Source: Chryseobacterium shigense (GTDB lineage Bacteria; Bacteroidota; Bacteroidia; Flavobacteriales; Weeksellaceae). Taken from it: DNA of 64,000 nucleotides. Below are positions 26,984-35,354 of this stretch, piece after piece. The stretch's first letter is position 1; the number at the start of each line of letters is the position of its first letter. Location: assembly GCF_014207845.1 (NCBI RefSeq), contig NZ_JACHLC010000007.1, positions 32,523-96,522 of the forward strand. Reading direction: 5' to 3'. The notes below the pieces were generated by a model that saw only the letters and a program-made list of their open reading frames with translations, was not told where the DNA came from and made no database searches. A program made the translations under genes and the position numbers.

Positions 26984-27637
26984 ATGAGTTTAATCGACCT
27001 ACTTACAGGTAACACCAGCAACCAGGTTGCTGAACAGGCAGAAAACAAATTCGGTATCAGCAGAAACCAGATTATTGCCCTGTTGGCGGTAGCAGCTCCT
27101 TTGGTTATTTCTTATCTTAGAAACAAATCTCAGGATGCCAATGAAGCAGAAGCTTTGAACAATGCATTAGATAAAGACCACGACGGAAGTATACTTGATG
27201 ATGCTTCACAAGCTGAAGCAAGACAGGCTGAAGGAGGATCTATCCTTGATCACGTTTTTGGCAGCCAGAAAAGTACCGTTGAAAACCAGTTATCTCAGAA
27301 TACAGGAATCTCCATTGATAAAATTGGACCTGTTTTAGCGATGCTGGCTCCGGTAATTATGGGCTACATCGGTAAAGAAAAACAACAGAACAATGTAGGA
27401 GCCGGAGGTTTAGGAGATCTTTTGGGAGGAATTCTTGGAAATGCATCCAACCAGGCTCAGGCACAGCAATCCAACCCTTTAAATGACATTTTAGGAAGTG
27501 TTCTTGGAGGCGGACAGGCTCAATCCGGAGGCAATCCACTTAACGACATCCTGGGAAGTGTACTGGGTGGCGGACAGCAACAACAGCAAGGGGGCGGATT
27601 AGGAAGTATCCTTGGTAACATTTTAGGAGGAAAATAA
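26984..27637 (+). CDS. DUF937 domain-containing protein with Gly/Gln-rich repeats
   Basis: 217 residues. Two helical DUF937-like units (MSLIDLLTGNTSNQVAEQAE.. and VENQLSQNTGISIDKIGPVL) are followed by a low-complexity tail holding two copies of NPLNDILGSVLGGGQ and ending GGGLGSILGNILGGK. The first unit includes a hydrophobic helix (IIALLAVAAPLVISYL). Function unknown; the repeated glycine-rich tail suggests self-association. It stands alone between its own promoter and a terminator. Confidence 0.82.
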   Translation: MSLIDLLTGNTSNQVAEQAENKFGISRNQIIALLAVAAPLVISYLRNKSQDANEAEALNNALDKDHDGSILDDASQAEARQAEGGSILDHVFGSQKSTVENQLSQNTGISIDKIGPVLAMLAPVIMGYIGKEKQQNNVGAGGLGDLLGGILGNASNQAQAQQSNPLNDILGSVLGGGQAQSGGNPLNDILGSVLGGGQQQQQGGGLGSILGNILGGK

Positions 27638-27654
27638 TTTAATTTTGCATATTG

Positions 27655-27690
27655 AAAAAGGCTGAAGATTGATCTTCAGCCTTTTTATTT
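27655..27690. terminator. Bidirectional terminator
   Basis: A perfect 15-base stem (27655-27669 with 27672-27686) with A-run and T-run on the two sides serves the convergent DUF937 and MATE genes. Confidence 0.9.
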
Positions 27691-27765
27691 TTAGCTCTCC
27701 GCTTCAGTTTCAGAAGATCCAACTGGAATGACAGACTCAATAATGACTTCCGGGTTCCATCAAAT

Positions 27766-29160
27766 CTACACTTTCACAGTCTTCCACTTTCCTTTTTTAA
27801 ACAGAACGAACGCAACAATAGTTATTAAAGTTTCTGCGGCAGGAATAGAGATAAAAACCCCTTTCGGCCCCATTTCAAAGTGCCTGGAAAGAAAATAAGC
27901 CAATGGAATCTGAAATAACCAGAACCCGAAAAAGTTCACCCAGGTTGGTGTCCAGGTATCACCTGCTCCGTTAAAAGCATTGATCAATACCATCCCGATT
28001 CCGTAGAAAATAAATCCTACGCTCATAATGTGCAATGCATTTTTGGCAAAATCTTTAATTGCCTCCTCCTGTGTAAAGAAACCGACAAGAAAGTCTCCGA
28101 GAAAGAAAAATATTAAACTTACGGCCAGCATGAAGATGACGTTATATTTTACTGTTTTCATCACAGACTGTTCTGCTCTCAGCATTTCATCAGCTCCCAT
28201 ATTCTGTCCCACCAGTGTGGAAGCCGCATTGCTAAGTCCCCATGCGGGAAGCATAAAGAACATCATCAGCCTCAGAGCCGTCTGATATCCGGCAGAAGCG
28301 TTTTCTCCGCCGGTAGTTGCAACCAGCTGGGCAAGAAAAATCCAGCTGCAGGAAGCAATCACAAACTGAAAAATACCGGGAGTTGCAATCTTTATAATAG
28401 ATCTTATCTGATTGAAATCAGGAATAAAGTAAGAAAGTAGAATACGGATCTGGGTATCAGCTACAAAAAGATGATACAGCTGGTAAATAACACCGATACT
28501 TCTGCCTATTGTAGTGGCCAAAGCTGCCCCCGTAAGTCCCATCGCAGGAACAGGCCCCAGACCTTTAATGAACACCGGGCAAAGAATAATATTCACAATA
28601 TTGGCAATCCAAAGAGATTTCATGGCAATGGCTGCATTTCCCGCTCCCCTGAAGATCCCGTTGATCAGAAATAAAAGCATAATAACCACACTGCTCCCCA
28701 TCATAATTCTCGTAAAATCTTTTCCGTAAGCCGCAGCTTCAGGTTTTGAACCCATCAGAATTAAAATTTCTTCAGCATAAATAACCCCGAACAAACTGAG
28801 TATTGAAGTAACAATAAATGAAACCAGTAAAACCTGTGCTGCACTTCTGGAAGCCTGCTGCGGGTTTTTCTCCCCGATTCTCCGTGCCACCAAAGCCGTT
28901 GCAGCCATACTCATTCCTATTGCAATAGAGTACATTACCGAAAGTACCGATTCTGTTAGTCCAACACTCTGGATTGCATAACCGCTTTCTTTTAAATGCC
29001 CCACAAAATACAGGTCAACTAAGGCAAATACGGATTCCATTGCCATCTCCAGCATCATAGGAATAGCCAGGAGGAGAACTGCGCTTCTTATTGTTATTTT
29101 TGTGTAATCTACTTCATCGCCGCTAAAGGCCCTTTTCAAAAATTCTATATATTTTGACAT
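27766..29160 (-). CDS. MATE family efflux transporter
   Basis: 464 residues, twelve predicted helices in two halves. Family marks are MMLEMAMESVFALVDLYFVG in helix 1, ALVARRIGEKNPQQA, and NAFNGAGDTWTPTWVN in the second half. It exports cationic drugs or metabolites using a sodium or proton gradient. It is a monocistronic gene with its own -7 box and is clearly different from the second MATE protein at 56.8 kb, so it is likely the housekeeping copy. Confidence 0.93.
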   Translation of the reverse strand: MSKYIEFLKRAFSGDEVDYTKITIRSAVLLLAIPMMLEMAMESVFALVDLYFVGHLKESGYAIQSVGLTESVLSVMYSIAIGMSMAATALVARRIGEKNPQQASRSAAQVLLVSFIVTSILSLFGVIYAEEILILMGSKPEAAAYGKDFTRIMMGSSVVIMLLFLINGIFRGAGNAAIAMKSLWIANIVNIILCPVFIKGLGPVPAMGLTGAALATTIGRSIGVIYQLYHLFVADTQIRILLSYFIPDFNQIRSIIKIATPGIFQFVIASCSWIFLAQLVATTGGENASAGYQTALRLMMFFMLPAWGLSNAASTLVGQNMGADEMLRAEQSVMKTVKYNVIFMLAVSLIFFFLGDFLVGFFTQEEAIKDFAKNALHIMSVGFIFYGIGMVLINAFNGAGDTWTPTWVNFFGFWLFQIPLAYFLSRHFEMGPKGVFISIPAAETLITIVAFVLFKKGKWKTVKV

Positions 29161-29186
29161 TTTCTAATCAATAATTATCTGATTTC

Positions 29187-29194
29187 CAAAAATA
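29187..29194 (-). promoter_or_regulatory. -7 box of the MATE gene
   Basis: TATTTTTG on the minus strand, 27 bases before the start at 29160. Confidence 0.45.
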
Positions 29195-29243
29195 CAAATT
29201 CAATTCTTATAAAAAATTAGTTACTCATATCAAAAAAATAATT

Positions 29244-29251
29244 TAGATTTG
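29244..29251 (+). promoter_or_regulatory. -7 box of the first ankyrin gene
   Basis: TAGATTTG fits TAnnTTTG; RNA would start near 29258, leaving about 15 bases before the ATG at 29273. Confidence 0.45.
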
Positions 29252-29272
29252 TATATTCTTAAAATGAATCTT

Positions 29273-29638
29273 ATGAAAAAAATAATCTCTACTGCTTTTC
29301 TACTTGTCATCTCGGCATCTGCCAACATGCTTTCCGCTCAGACTCAGTCTCTCAGCAAAGCACAGATGCAAGCTATTCAATCTGATAATGTTGCTTCATT
29401 TAAAAAGAATTTCTCAAAAGCAGATTACAACAAATGCTTTCCACTTAAGGATGAAACTTTCAGCGCATTAGGCTTCAGTTCACTTTACGGCAGAAATAAT
29501 ATCGTTAAATTCCTGTTAGACAACCAGGCAGATATTAATAAAGAGTGTAACGGTAAAACTCCCCTTGCATTAGCTAAATTGGGGAAAAAAGAAGAAACTG
29601 TACAGTTGTTGATACAAAAAGGCGCTGCAAATAATTAA
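29273..29638 (+). CDS. Secreted ankyrin-repeat protein 1
   Basis: 121 residues from ATG 29273 (an ATG at 29264 is also in frame). The signal peptide (MKKIISTAFLLVISASANML) precedes about two ankyrin units (SSLYGRNNIVKFLLDNQADI and CNGKTPLALAKLGKKEETVQ). Ankyrin repeats bind proteins; the partner is unknown. It is related to the protein at 30585 (both have a Cys before the first repeat and a CxGKT motif), and the two flank a DUF2975/HTH pair. Confidence 0.8.
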   Translation: MKKIISTAFLLVISASANMLSAQTQSLSKAQMQAIQSDNVASFKKNFSKADYNKCFPLKDETFSALGFSSLYGRNNIVKFLLDNQADINKECNGKTPLALAKLGKKEETVQLLIQKGAANN

Positions 29639-29665
29639 TTAAAAAGCCCTCAAATAATACACAAG

Positions 29666-29688
29666 ACTTCCGAAAGGAAGTTTTTTTA
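29666..29688 (+). terminator. Terminator of the first ankyrin gene
   Basis: ACTTCC (29666-29671), GAAA tetraloop, GGAAGT (29676-29681), then a T-run. Confidence 0.85.
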
Positions 29689-29768
29689 TTTTCTAAATTC
29701 AATAAATTACAATAAAATTTTATCGTAATACAATAAATTTTTATACATTTACAACAAAATAAGATGTT

Positions 29769-30353
29769 ATGAAACTCATTGGTGAAAACTCTCTCTCAAC
29801 TGTTATCAATAAACTTTTGATCATTGGTTTTGCAGTACAGGTTATGTATTTAGGATATCTGATTTTTGGATTTATTATCAGTTATATCAACCGGAATACG
29901 GCAAGCAGTTATTTTGCGGAAACATTCAAAATCGGAAACTTTGAGGATGAAGTAAAAAAGGTAAATTCCGAATCCCTGGACTTTCAGTTCAAAATGCCCT
30001 TTTCAGATAGTGTAACAACAGGTGATTATAGTCTGTTTGCCCTTACCTCCATTATTTTTTTCTTAGGATTCTACTGCCTTTTTACATTGTATTTATTCAA
30101 AATATTCAAAGGAATGAGCACTGATATTATTTTTAATAAAAAGGTTATTGTTGATTTAAAGCGGTTTGGATTACTGAACCTTCTTTTCATTCCTTTTTAT
30201 TGCATTCTTTTGTTTTTCATTGACAAATCCTTATTCCATATTGATCCCATATTCATACTACTCCATTTTTCAATAGGAGTTGTTATTCTCTTTATTATAG
30301 AATTTTTCAAGAAAGGCTTCGAACTGCAGACACAAAATGATTTAACCATATAA
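29769..30353 (+). CDS. DUF2975-type membrane protein
   Basis: 194 residues, four membrane helices (LLIIGFAVQVMYLGYLIFGF, LFALTSIIFFLGFYCLFTLYLF, LLNLLFIPFYCILLFFI, FILLHFSIGVVILFIIEFF) and a short motif before helix 3 (DIIFNKKVIVDLKRFG), as in DUF2975 proteins. A Cro-type HTH gene follows after two bases, the usual partner of this family, so together they probably form a small membrane-regulated transcription switch. Confidence 0.78.
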   Translation: MKLIGENSLSTVINKLLIIGFAVQVMYLGYLIFGFIISYINRNTASSYFAETFKIGNFEDEVKKVNSESLDFQFKMPFSDSVTTGDYSLFALTSIIFFLGFYCLFTLYLFKIFKGMSTDIIFNKKVIVDLKRFGLLNLLFIPFYCILLFFIDKSLFHIDPIFILLHFSIGVVILFIIEFFKKGFELQTQNDLTI

Positions 30354-30355
30354 CT

Positions 30356-30559
30356 ATGCCTATTATAATCAATATAGATGTGATGCTTGCCAAACGTAAA
30401 ATGCAGTCTCAGGAACTGGCCGAGAAAATCGGGATTACGCAGGCCAATCTTTCCATTCTGAAAAACGGAAAAGCAAAGGCAATAAAAATATCGACTTTGG
30501 AAGCCATCTGTATGGCTTTAGAATGCCAGCCTGGCGATATACTGGAATTTAAACCTTAA
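30356..30559 (+). CDS. Cro/C1-type HTH regulator (YozG-like)
   Basis: 67 residues making one helix-turn-helix domain (MLAKRKMQSQELAEKIGITQ, ISTLEAICMALECQPGDILEF). This size and sequence is that of the small YozG-like regulators that accompany DUF2975 membrane proteins. It is separated by two bases from the DUF2975 gene and by ten from the next ankyrin gene. Confidence 0.85.
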   Translation: MPIIINIDVMLAKRKMQSQELAEKIGITQANLSILKNGKAKAIKISTLEAICMALECQPGDILEFKP

Positions 30560-30584
30560 AAAAATAATTATGGAACTACCTCAA

Positions 30585-31016
30585 ATGCTGAACAAAAAAA
30601 TTATTCTTATCCTGAATATTTTTATAGCATCGATCCTTTATGGACAAGAATTGACCAATGAGCACAAGCAGATGTTAAAATATGACAACACTGCTTATTT
30701 CCCTACTCTGGTTAATAAAGAAAACATCAATACATGTTATGTTGTAGAAAACAATTCCTATACTTTATTGGCCTTATCCATTAAAATGGACAGTACTCAG
30801 GTCTTTCAGAAGCTTATTGATGAAAAAGCAGATCCGGAAAAAATTTGTGATGGTAAAACAGCATTAATGTTTGCCGCAAAATACGGCAATACAGAACTTG
30901 CAAAAAAACTGTTACAGAACGGAGCAAAAAAAGACACCAAAACAGATAAGGGCTATACAGCGTTGGACTATGCCAAAAAATATGAAAAACCGGATATTAT
31001 CAAACTTCTGGAATAA
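30585..31016 (+). CDS. Secreted ankyrin-repeat protein 2
   Basis: 143 residues from ATG 30585, where the signal peptide begins (MLNKKIILILNIFIASILYG); an ATG at 30570 adds five residues. Three ankyrin units are seen (for example GKTALMFAAKYGNTELAKKL and GYTALDYAKKYEKPDIIKLL). It resembles the ankyrin protein at 29273 and is probably cotranscribed with the DUF2975/HTH pair. A terminator follows. Confidence 0.82.
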   Translation: MLNKKIILILNIFIASILYGQELTNEHKQMLKYDNTAYFPTLVNKENINTCYVVENNSYTLLALSIKMDSTQVFQKLIDEKADPEKICDGKTALMFAAKYGNTELAKKLLQNGAKKDTKTDKGYTALDYAKKYEKPDIIKLLE

Positions 31017-31042
31017 ATTAATTAATTGCCCCATAAACATAT

Positions 31043-31079
31043 AAATCCTTTCAGACTTCAAAATCTGAAAGGATTTTTG
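31043..31079 (+). terminator. Terminator upstream of aspS
   Basis: A 13-base stem (31043-31055 with 31064-31076) followed by T-rich sequence. Confidence 0.85.
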
Positions 31080-31090
31080 TATAAAAGTCC

Positions 31091-31098
31091 TATCTTTG
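31091..31098 (+). promoter_or_regulatory. -7 box of aspS
   Basis: TATCTTTG 26 bases before the aspS start. Confidence 0.55.
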
Positions 31099-31123
31099 CA
31101 CCGAAAATTTCAAACCAATAATT

Positions 31124-32878
31124 ATGTTTCGATCACACACGAACGGAGAATTATCTCTGAAAAATCTAAATGAAGAAGTTACACTTTCCGGATGGGTACA
31201 AACTATCCGCGACAAAGGATTTATGATTTGGATAGATCTTCGGGATCGTTACGGAATTACCCAACTGGTTTTTGATCAGGAACGTTCTTCTGCCCAACTT
31301 ATAGAAGAAGCAAAAAAACTGGGCCGTGAATTCGTGATCCAGGTTACAGGAAAAGTAATTGAAAGAGTAAGCAAAAACCCTAATATTCCAACAGGAGAAA
31401 TTGAAATTTTAGTTGAAAAATTAACGGTTCTTAATGAATCTCAGCTTCCGCCTTTCACTATTGAAGATGAAACGGATGGCGGTGAAGAATTAAGAATGAA
31501 ATACCGCTATCTGGATATCAGGAGAAATCCTGTAAAAGAAAAACTGATCTTCCGTCATAAAATGGCTCAGAAAGTAAGAAACTATCTTTCAGAGGAAGGT
31601 TTTATTGAAGTGGAAACTCCCGTTTTAATTAAATCTACCCCGGAAGGTGCAAGAGACTTTGTTGTTCCAAGCAGAATGAATCCGGGACAGTTTTATGCAC
31701 TTCCACAATCGCCACAAACATTCAAGCAGCTTTTGATGGTAGGCGGAATGGATAAATACTTCCAGATCGTAAAATGCTTCCGTGATGAAGATTTAAGAGC
31801 GGACAGACAGCCGGAATTTACACAAATCGACTGCGAAATGGCTTTCGTAGAACAGGAAGACATTATGAATGTTTTTGAAGGAATGACAAAAACATTAATC
31901 AAAGATATTACAGGACAGGAATTCGGAGCTTTCCCAAGAATGACTTTCGCTGATGCGATGAGAACATACGGAAATGATAAACCGGATATCCGTTTCGGAA
32001 TGAAATTCGTAGAATTGAACGAACTTGTAAAAGGAAAAGATTTTAAAATATTTGATGACGCAGAACTGGTTGTTGGAATTAATGTTGAAGGCTGCGCAGA
32101 TTATACCAGAAAGCAGATTGACGAACTGGTAGACTGGGTAAAACGTCCACAGATCGGAGCATCCGGAATGGTTTGGGCTAAATTCCAGCATGACGGCGTG
32201 AAGACTTCCTCTGTCAACAAATTCTACAGCGAAGAAGACCTGGCAAAGATCATTGAAAAATTCGGTGCCAAAGAAGGAGATTTAATACTGATCTTATCCG
32301 GAAATGAAAACAAGGTAAGAGCACAACTTTCTGCGCTTAGAATGGAGCTTGGAAACCGTTTGGGATTAAGAAAAGGAGACGTATTTGCTCCGCTTTGGGT
32401 AGTAGACTTCCCATTGCTGGAATTTGATGAGGAAAGCGGGCGTTACCACGCCATGCACCACCCTTTCACTTCTCCTAAACCGGAAGATATCCACTTACTG
32501 GAAACAGATCCGGGCAAAGCAAGAGCCAACGCTTATGATATGGTTCTTAACGGAAACGAGATCGGTGGCGGTTCCATCAGGATTTTTGATAAAGACCTTC
32601 AGTCTAAAATGTTTGATCTTTTAGGATTTACCAAAGAAGAAGCAGAAGCCCAATTCGGATTCCTGATGAACGCTTTCAAATACGGAGCACCTCCTCACGG
32701 TGGTCTGGCTTTCGGATTTGACCGTCTGGTGGCTATTCTTGACGGAAACGAAGTAATCAGGGATTATATCGCATTCCCTAAGAATAATTCAGGACGAGAC
32801 GTAATGATCGATGCACCGGCATCTATTGCTGATGCACAACTGGATGAACTGGAAATACAACTTAATTTAAAAGCATAA
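31124..32878 (+). CDS. aspS: Aspartate-tRNA ligase
   Basis: 584 residues. An OB-fold anticodon domain (about 1-105, including [20 protein letters not shown]) is followed by the class II catalytic core with motif 2 ([18 protein letters not shown]), a bacterial insertion domain (about 280-420) and motif 3 ([13 protein letters not shown]). It charges tRNA-Asp. Length and domain order are those of the bacterial enzyme. Confidence 0.96.
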   Translation: MFRSHTNGELSLKNLNEEVTLSGWVQTIRDKGFMIWIDLRDRYGITQLVFDQERSSAQLIEEAKKLGREFVIQVTGKVIERVSKNPNIPTGEIEILVEKLTVLNESQLPPFTIEDETDGGEELRMKYRYLDIRRNPVKEKLIFRHKMAQKVRNYLSEEGFIEVETPVLIKSTPEGARDFVVPSRMNPGQFYALPQSPQTFKQLLMVGGMDKYFQIVKCFRDEDLRADRQPEFTQIDCEMAFVEQEDIMNVFEGMTKTLIKDITGQEFGAFPRMTFADAMRTYGNDKPDIRFGMKFVELNELVKGKDFKIFDDAELVVGINVEGCADYTRKQIDELVDWVKRPQIGASGMVWAKFQHDGVKTSSVNKFYSEEDLAKIIEKFGAKEGDLILILSGNENKVRAQLSALRMELGNRLGLRKGDVFAPLWVVDFPLLEFDEESGRYHAMHHPFTSPKPEDIHLLETDPGKARANAYDMVLNGNEIGGGSIRIFDKDLQSKMFDLLGFTKEEAEAQFGFLMNAFKYGAPPHGGLAFGFDRLVAILDGNEVIRDYIAFPKNNSGRDVMIDAPASIADAQLDELEIQLNLKA

Positions 32879-32882
32879 ATAT

Positions 32883-32908
32883 AAAGCGGGGCAAATGCCC
32901 CGCTTTTT
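32883..32908 (+). terminator. Terminator of aspS
   Basis: AAAGCGGGGC (32883-32892) pairs with GCCCCGCTTT (32897-32906), followed by T residues. Confidence 0.92.
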
Positions 32909-32922
32909 TAATGAGAAAAAAA

Positions 32923-33654
32923 ATGAAAATCGCAGCAGCCCAAATCAGCCCCGTAAAAGGAAATATTCTTGAGAATATTGAAAAGCACAAAATGATAATC
33001 AAAGCCGCCATTGACCACAATGTTGACTTGATTATCTTTCCAGAACTGTCAATTACCGGCTATGAACCCGAATTGGCAGAACAGCTTTCCATTCATTATG
33101 AAGATTCTGTTTTAGATATTTTTCAAAAAACAGCAGATGAAAATAACATAAGCATTACTGTTGGAATGCCTACAAAGTTCGATGATCTTTTATTTGTCAG
33201 CAGTATCATATTCCAGCCGGGAAAAAGAAGAAATGTTTATTTGAAACGTAATCTTTTTCCAACCGAAACCGGCATCTTTTCAAAAGGTAACGGCTTTTTT
33301 CAAATGGAAGTATTGCAGAAGAAAATTTCATTAGCCATATGTTATGATCTATCTGACCCTCTGCATTCTCAGGAGGCTTATCAGGCAGGATCAGATATCT
33401 ATACAGCAAGTGTCCTCAATTCTGTAAATGGTATTAATGATGATCTTGTTAAACTTTCCAATATTGCGGCAAAATATCATATGTATGTTTTAATGGCAAA
33501 TTTTACAGGAAAATCCGGAGGTTATGAATGTGCCGGAAAATCTTCCGTATGGAGTAAAGAAGGAAGTTTACTTGGTCAGCTCAATGGTGAAGATGAAGGA
33601 ATCCTTATTTTAGATACGGACAATGATCAGATAGAAAAAGTTTATACAAACTAA
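32923..33654 (+). CDS. Nitrilase-superfamily carbon-nitrogen hydrolase
   Basis: 243 residues from ATG 32923 (MKIAAAQISP); an ATG at 32911 is also in frame but lies against the aspS terminator. The catalytic triad is visible: Glu in FPELSITGY, Lys in LKRNLFPTE and Cys in AICYDLS. Members hydrolyse or transfer amide groups (amidase, deaminated-glutathione amidase, carbamoylase). The substrate cannot be told. No partner gene is adjacent. Confidence 0.85.
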   Translation: MKIAAAQISPVKGNILENIEKHKMIIKAAIDHNVDLIIFPELSITGYEPELAEQLSIHYEDSVLDIFQKTADENNISITVGMPTKFDDLLFVSSIIFQPGKRRNVYLKRNLFPTETGIFSKGNGFFQMEVLQKKISLAICYDLSDPLHSQEAYQAGSDIYTASVLNSVNGINDDLVKLSNIAAKYHMYVLMANFTGKSGGYECAGKSSVWSKEGSLLGQLNGEDEGILILDTDNDQIEKVYTN

Positions 33655-33684
33655 TATTTTAAAAACTACGGACAAAGAATTTAT

Positions 33685-33729
33685 CCCTGTTAAAAATTCA
33701 AAAGAAAGCATTAGAGATAATTAACAGGG
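33685..33729. repeat. Spaced inverted repeat upstream of ku
   Basis: CCCTGTTAA (33685-33693) and TTAACAGGG (33721-33729) are perfect inverted copies 27 bases apart in the 241-base gap before ku. There is no T-run, so it is more likely a regulator site or RNA hairpin than a terminator. Confidence 0.4.
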
Positions 33730-33895
33730 TAATTTTAAATTCAAGAGACACCATTCAATAAAGCAAACACCGATGAAATAAATTTTATCAATTATCTTCA
33801 ATGTCTTGAAAAAAAATTCAAATTAAAATAAATATTAAAATATTTTAAATACTTAACGGCATAATCATTGTACGTTTTACACAAAATAGAGTACA

Positions 33896-34681
33896 ATGAA
33901 AGCAATTTGGAATGGCGCCATTGGATTCGGTTTAGTTAATATCCCTGTTAAGATCTACTCCGCCACAGAAACTACTAAACTTGATCTCGACATGCTCGAT
34001 AAATCTGATTATTCCAATATCAAATTTAAAAGAGTAAATGAGACTACAGGAAAGGAAGTGAAATGGGAAAATATTGTAAAAGGTTATCTCATGGATGATA
34101 AATACATCGTTCTCGATGAAGAAGATTACGAGGCTGCAAGCCCCGAAAAAACAAAAATACTTTCCATTGACCAATTCGTACAGGAATCGGAAGTAGACAG
34201 CGTATATTTTGAAAATCCCTACTTTCTTGAACCTCAGAAAAATGGTGAAAATGCTTACCGGCTACTGCTAAAAGCACTCCTGGAAACAGAAATGGCAGGC
34301 ATTGGTACTTTTGTACTCCGTGAAAGTGAGGCAATCGGGATGATCAGGCCTTACAATGAAGAGATTCTGGTTCTGAACAGACTCAGATTCGATCAGGAAA
34401 TCAGAGACTATAAAGATCTCAAAATTCCGGCTCAGAAAGCTCCCAAACCTGCAGAACTTAAAATGGCCGTGAGCCTTATCAAGCAACTCTCCCAGGATTT
34501 TGATCCTGTTATGTATAAAGATACTTATTCTGATGAACTGATGAAGATCATTAAGCAGAAAGCGAAAGGTAAAAATATAAAAGCTCAAAAAACCGAGCCT
34601 GTAAAAGAAGGCAAAGTGATTGATCTTATGGCTCAGCTAAAAGCCAGTTTACAACATTCCAAATCCAAATCCGCATCGTAA
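33896..34681 (+). CDS. ku: Ku protein of bacterial non-homologous end joining
   Basis: 261 residues beginning MKAIWNGAIGFGLVNIPVKI, the typical bacterial Ku start, with KGYLMDDKYIVLDEEDYEAA and a Ku core to about residue 235; the tail is short and lysine-rich (KAKGKNIKAQKTEPVKEGK). As a homodimer it binds DNA ends and recruits LigD. The stop overlaps the ligD start by one base (34681), so ku and ligD are an operon. Confidence 0.95.
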   Translation: MKAIWNGAIGFGLVNIPVKIYSATETTKLDLDMLDKSDYSNIKFKRVNETTGKEVKWENIVKGYLMDDKYIVLDEEDYEAASPEKTKILSIDQFVQESEVDSVYFENPYFLEPQKNGENAYRLLLKALLETEMAGIGTFVLRESEAIGMIRPYNEEILVLNRLRFDQEIRDYKDLKIPAQKAPKPAELKMAVSLIKQLSQDFDPVMYKDTYSDELMKIIKQKAKGKNIKAQKTEPVKEGKVIDLMAQLKASLQHSKSKSAS

Positions 34682-35283
34682 TGGCTCTCAAAGATTATAA
34701 CGAAAAACGTAAGTTCAACGAAACCACAGAACCTGAAGGGAAAACAAAAAAAAGTAAAGACAAGCTTATTTTTGTCATTCAAAGGCATGCAGCATCCCGG
34801 CTTCATTATGATTTCCGGCTGGAAATGGAAGGTGTTTTGAAAAGCTGGGCCGTTCCTAAAGGACCGTCCCTCGATCCGAAAGATAAACGGCTCGCCATGA
34901 TGGTGGAAGATCATCCGTATGATTACAAAGATTTCGAAGGAAACATTCCGGAAGGAAATTACGGAGCCGGACAGGTGGAAATCTGGGACAGCGGAACTTA
35001 TGAACCCCTGGAAGAAACCAAATTATCTGATGAAAAAGAACTTTTAAAAGAACTGCATTCAGGGTCATTAAAGTTCATTTTGCACGGTAAAAAACTCAAA
35101 GGTGAATTTGCCCTTGTTAAAATGAAAAATACCGAGGATAATGCCTGGCTGCTGATCAAGCATAAAGATGAATTTACAGAAAGTCCTTATGATGCCGAAG
35201 AAAACACTTCATCAAAATCCCTGGTAACGAAATTTTTAGAGGAAAAAAAAAGCCTGAAAATAAAGGAAGAAAAGAAGTCATAA
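34681..35283 (+). CDS. ligD: LigD, 3'-phosphoesterase part (5' piece of a frameshifted gene)
   Basis: 200 residues. The phosphoesterase domain of LigD is complete: FVIQRHAASRLHYDFRLEM, SWAVPKGPSLDP and FEGNIPEGNYGAGQVEIWD (His and Glu metal ligands). After residue about 188 the frame passes an A9 tract (35243-35251) and stops 30 bases later. If one A is added, the reading joins the frame of the ligase-polymerase piece starting near 35252 with no stop (KKKPENKGRKEVITSES..FIKPMLARS). The gene is therefore one PE-ligase-polymerase LigD broken by a one-base deletion, a sequencing error, or repaired by slippage in the A tract. Confidence 0.85.
   Translation: MALKDYNEKRKFNETTEPEGKTKKSKDKLIFVIQRHAASRLHYDFRLEMEGVLKSWAVPKGPSLDPKDKRLAMMVEDHPYDYKDFEGNIPEGNYGAGQVEIWDSGTYEPLEETKLSDEKELLKELHSGSLKFILHGKKLKGEFALVKMKNTEDNAWLLIKHKDEFTESPYDAEENTSSKSLVTKFLEEKKSLKIKEEKKS
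35243..35251 (+). other. A9 tract at the ligD frameshift
   Basis: Nine A residues between GG and GCCTG. Ten would restore one open frame from 34681 to 37220 (846 codons plus stop, after adding one base). Homopolymers of this length are prone to polymerase slippage and to sequencing error. Confidence 0.8.
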
Positions 35284-35354
35284 CTTCAGAAAGCAAGTTC
35301 AGGAACTTCAATTCTTTAACGAATGAAAAGAAGCTTGCTTCATTTATCAAACCT

